A stretch of 24,734 nucleotides of DNA from Fervidibacter sp032160945. Its GTDB lineage: Bacteria; Armatimonadota; Fervidibacteria; Fervidibacterales; Fervidibacteraceae. This document shows, piece after piece, positions 23,092 to 24,734 of this stretch (within the stretch, counting starts at the first letter, position 1; each line of letters begins with the position of its first letter). Position numbers and translations under genes: made by a program. The DNA is taken from NCBI GenBank assembly GCA_032160945.1, contig JAVHTL010000029.1; one strand, 5' to 3'. A model generated the notes under the pieces. It searched no databases. It worked only from the letters and a program-made list of their open reading frames with translations, and had not been told where the DNA came from.

Positions 23092-24472
23092 TCCTTTGCC
23101 CCCTTTCCCAAAGGAACTCAGCCACCAAGTCATAATGAAGGGCTTTCGTCACTTTGGCATGAACGAATTTGCCTAAAAGCCCATCACTTGAATAAGCCTT
23201 AACTTTGACGACCCCGTCAATATCGGGCGCTTCATACTGAGAACGAGCCTCATAAACTCCCTCTTTCGGTTTCCAACTTTCAAGCACAACTTCCAAAGTT
23301 TTTCCCACGAAAGTTTTGTTCCGCTGAAGGGAGATTTCCCTTTGAACTGTCAGAAGCAAATTTCGTCTCTCCTCTGCAATTTCGTGAGGGACTTGGTTGG
23401 GGAAGTGATAAGCGGGTGTTTCAATTTCAGGTGAAAAGACGAAAACTCCCAAACGGTCAAAATGCATTGCCTTGACGAATTCAAGCAAATGCTCAAAGTG
23501 ACTTTCAGTCTCACCAGGAAAACCCACGATGAAGGTGGTTCTGATGGCTATGTCGGGAATTGCCTCCCTCAATTCCTCAATCAACCGAGCAAAGGATTCT
23601 GCATCGCCTCCCCTTTGCATCGCCCTCAAAATGTCTGGATGGCTGTGTTGGAGCGGGATGTCAATGTAGTGGGCGACCTTTTCGCTTTCCGCCATCGCTT
23701 CTATCAAACGCTTTGAAACAGCCGTCGGGTAGCAGTAAAGTAGTCGCAACCATTTGAGTTGGTCTATTCGGGCAATTTGGCGAACCAACTCAGGGAGCAT
23801 CTGCTTGCCATACAAGTCAACGCCGTATCTCGTTGTGTCTTGTGCGATCAGGATAATTTCTCTGACACCTTGCTCAACGAGTGTTTTCGCTTCTGCCAGC
23901 AAATCTTCCATCGGTCGGCTTTTTTGCTTCCCGCGAATGAGAGGAATAACGCAAAAGGTGCAAGTTCGGTCGCATCCTTCGGCAATTTTCAGATAGGCAT
24001 ACCATCTCGGTGTGCTGACTATTCGGGGAGCATAAGGCGGTTCGCCGGGCAACTCTTGCACTCTCGTGGATGCACCTGTGAGTTGAGCCACAAGTTCTTG
24101 AATTTTGTGATACTCTCCGAAACCCAAACAAGCGTCAACTTCTGGCACAACTTTTTTCACAAGTTCTGGAAACCTAACAACAAGGCAACCAGCAGCAATG
24201 AGAGCCTTGCATTTTCCTCGTCTTTTGTGCTTTGCCAGTCGCTTCAGTTCCCGCAAATTTTCGTCAACGGCAGCCTGCAAAAATCCGCATGTGTTGACAA
24301 TGATTACATCGGCTCGCTCAAGGTCAGCCGTCAGAGCAAATCCACTTTGGGCGAGCCAGCCAAGCATCTCCTCGCTGTCAACCAAATTTTTCGGGCAACC
24401 GAGAGAAACGACAGTGCACTTAATTGGACTGCTTTTCACCTGCTGACACCTCGTCAATTCAAAGTCGGGCAT
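23081..24472 (-). CDS. rimO: Ribosomal protein uS12 methylthiotransferase RimO
   Basis: 463 residues. RimO is a radical-SAM enzyme that adds a methylthio group to the conserved aspartate of ribosomal protein S12. The N-terminal UPF0004 domain has VVSLGCPKNLVDSE (21-34), and its cluster cysteines are C26, C62 and C96. The radical-SAM cluster is C167-x3-C171-x2-C174 (EGCDRTCTFCVIPLIRGKQKSR). The barrel shows IILIAQDTTRYGVDLYG and YIDIPLQHSHPDILRAM. A C-terminal TRAM domain (about 385-455) is present. SLGCPKN and the pattern after the cluster fit RimO rather than MiaB. Two starts compete: ATG 24472 (weak AAGGCGG) and GTG 24439, which has GAGGTG 7 bases upstream and would shorten the protein by 11 residues. 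It is co-directional and overlapping with the unknown gene downstream. Confidence 0.95.
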   Translation of the reverse strand: MPDFELTRCQQVKSSPIKCTVVSLGCPKNLVDSEEMLGWLAQSGFALTADLERADVIIVNTCGFLQAAVDENLRELKRLAKHKRRGKCKALIAAGCLVVRFPELVKKVVPEVDACLGFGEYHKIQELVAQLTGASTRVQELPGEPPYAPRIVSTPRWYAYLKIAEGCDRTCTFCVIPLIRGKQKSRPMEDLLAEAKTLVEQGVREIILIAQDTTRYGVDLYGKQMLPELVRQIARIDQLKWLRLLYCYPTAVSKRLIEAMAESEKVAHYIDIPLQHSHPDILRAMQRGGDAESFARLIEELREAIPDIAIRTTFIVGFPGETESHFEHLLEFVKAMHFDRLGVFVFSPEIETPAYHFPNQVPHEIAEERRNLLLTVQREISLQRNKTFVGKTLEVVLESWKPKEGVYEARSQYEAPDIDGVVKVKAYSSDGLLGKFVHAKVTKALHYDLVAEFLWERGQRNGF

Positions 24473-24734
24473 TTCCGCCTTAGTTCAGTTGAAACTCCCT
24501 TCAAAAATTTTGTTATTGCGATGGGCAACATAATTTTGGCACATCGTCAGGCAAAGGCTTGCGAATCCGCTCAAGTTGCAACCTAAATTTTGTCAAGGTT
24601 TTTCGTTCGTTGGCGTGGACGAGTGTCAAAATAGAAAATGCCAGAAGCGTTGGGCAATTTCGTTCGTTGTTATGCCGTTTTGGCGCAATCTTGACAGAAA
24701 GCGTTGCAAACTTCCCGACGGTGAGCGAAAGGGG
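24473..24734. other. Region upstream of rimO, no confident gene
   Basis: The minus strand has a TTGACA (24590-24595) that could be a -35 element for rimO, but no convincing -10 follows. A minus-strand frame enters from the window edge and ends at 24670 with a Cys-containing tail (REVCNAFCQDCAKTA). It could be the end of an upstream gene, but 20 codons are too few to judge. Confidence 0.25.

Noticed and set aside
1..24734. tRNA, rRNA or CRISPR arrays
   Set aside because: No tRNA-like T-loop and acceptor pairing, no rRNA segment and no regularly spaced identical repeats were seen on either strand.

Overview
The window is 24.7 kb of densely packed, mostly single-copy bacterial chromosome. Starts are preceded by a strong Shine-Dalgarno of the form GGAGG or AGGTGA (for example before lysA, the Ski2-like helicase and the substrate-binding fusion). 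The gene set is bacterial: AspRS with a GAD insertion, DAP decarboxylase, RimO, TsaD, an alternative GlmU-like protein and a fused homocysteine methyltransferase/MTHFR. Together with gene style and repeat style this makes me think of a thermophilic Armatimonadota (Fervidibacter-like) genome. That assignment is a low-confidence inference. I see no rRNA, tRNA or CRISPR.

Layout. (1) 1-1230: the 5' part of an enolase-superfamily gene on the minus strand, then a repeat-rich spacer. The spacer holds a 134-bp MITE-like element with terminal inverted repeats and a 7-bp target duplication, inserted beside a cluster of hairpin-forming REP-like units. (2) 1230-3494: a compact Hsp70/actin-fold ATPase, then a spacer with the remains of a redoxin-like gene (5'-truncated, one in-frame stop) that abuts another REP-like hairpin. 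(3) 3495-11345: aspS (minus) diverges from a rightward run: lysA, a Ski2/Mtr4-type helicase, a truncated DNA methyltransferase, a putative restriction endonuclease, a small nuclease-like unknown and a SpoU/TrmH rRNA/tRNA methyltransferase. The run ends at a hairpin plus T-tract. The stretch from about 8970 to 10750 is more A+T-rich than its surroundings and reads as an eroded restriction-modification island. (4) 11344-14065: glycerate kinase (minus) diverging from a GlmU-like bidomain protein. (5) 14198-17175: a secreted three-part protein (thioredoxin-like domain plus two tandem ModA-like binding domains), followed by a ModB-like permease. No ATPase subunit is in view. (6) 17286-21177: a TIM-barrel sugar isomerase/epimerase-like gene, a fused homocysteine S-methyltransferase/methylenetetrahydrofolate reductase, and tsaD. 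(7) 21220-24472 on the minus strand: rimO, translationally overlapped by a 623-aa protein of unknown function made of repeated winged-helix-like segments.

Most genes are core metabolism or RNA modification. The points most worth a second look are the thioredoxin-ModA-ModA fusion, the broken methyltransferase beside an apparently intact restriction enzyme, the MITE inserted into a palindrome, the covarying REP-like hairpins, and the uncharacterised protein coupled to rimO.
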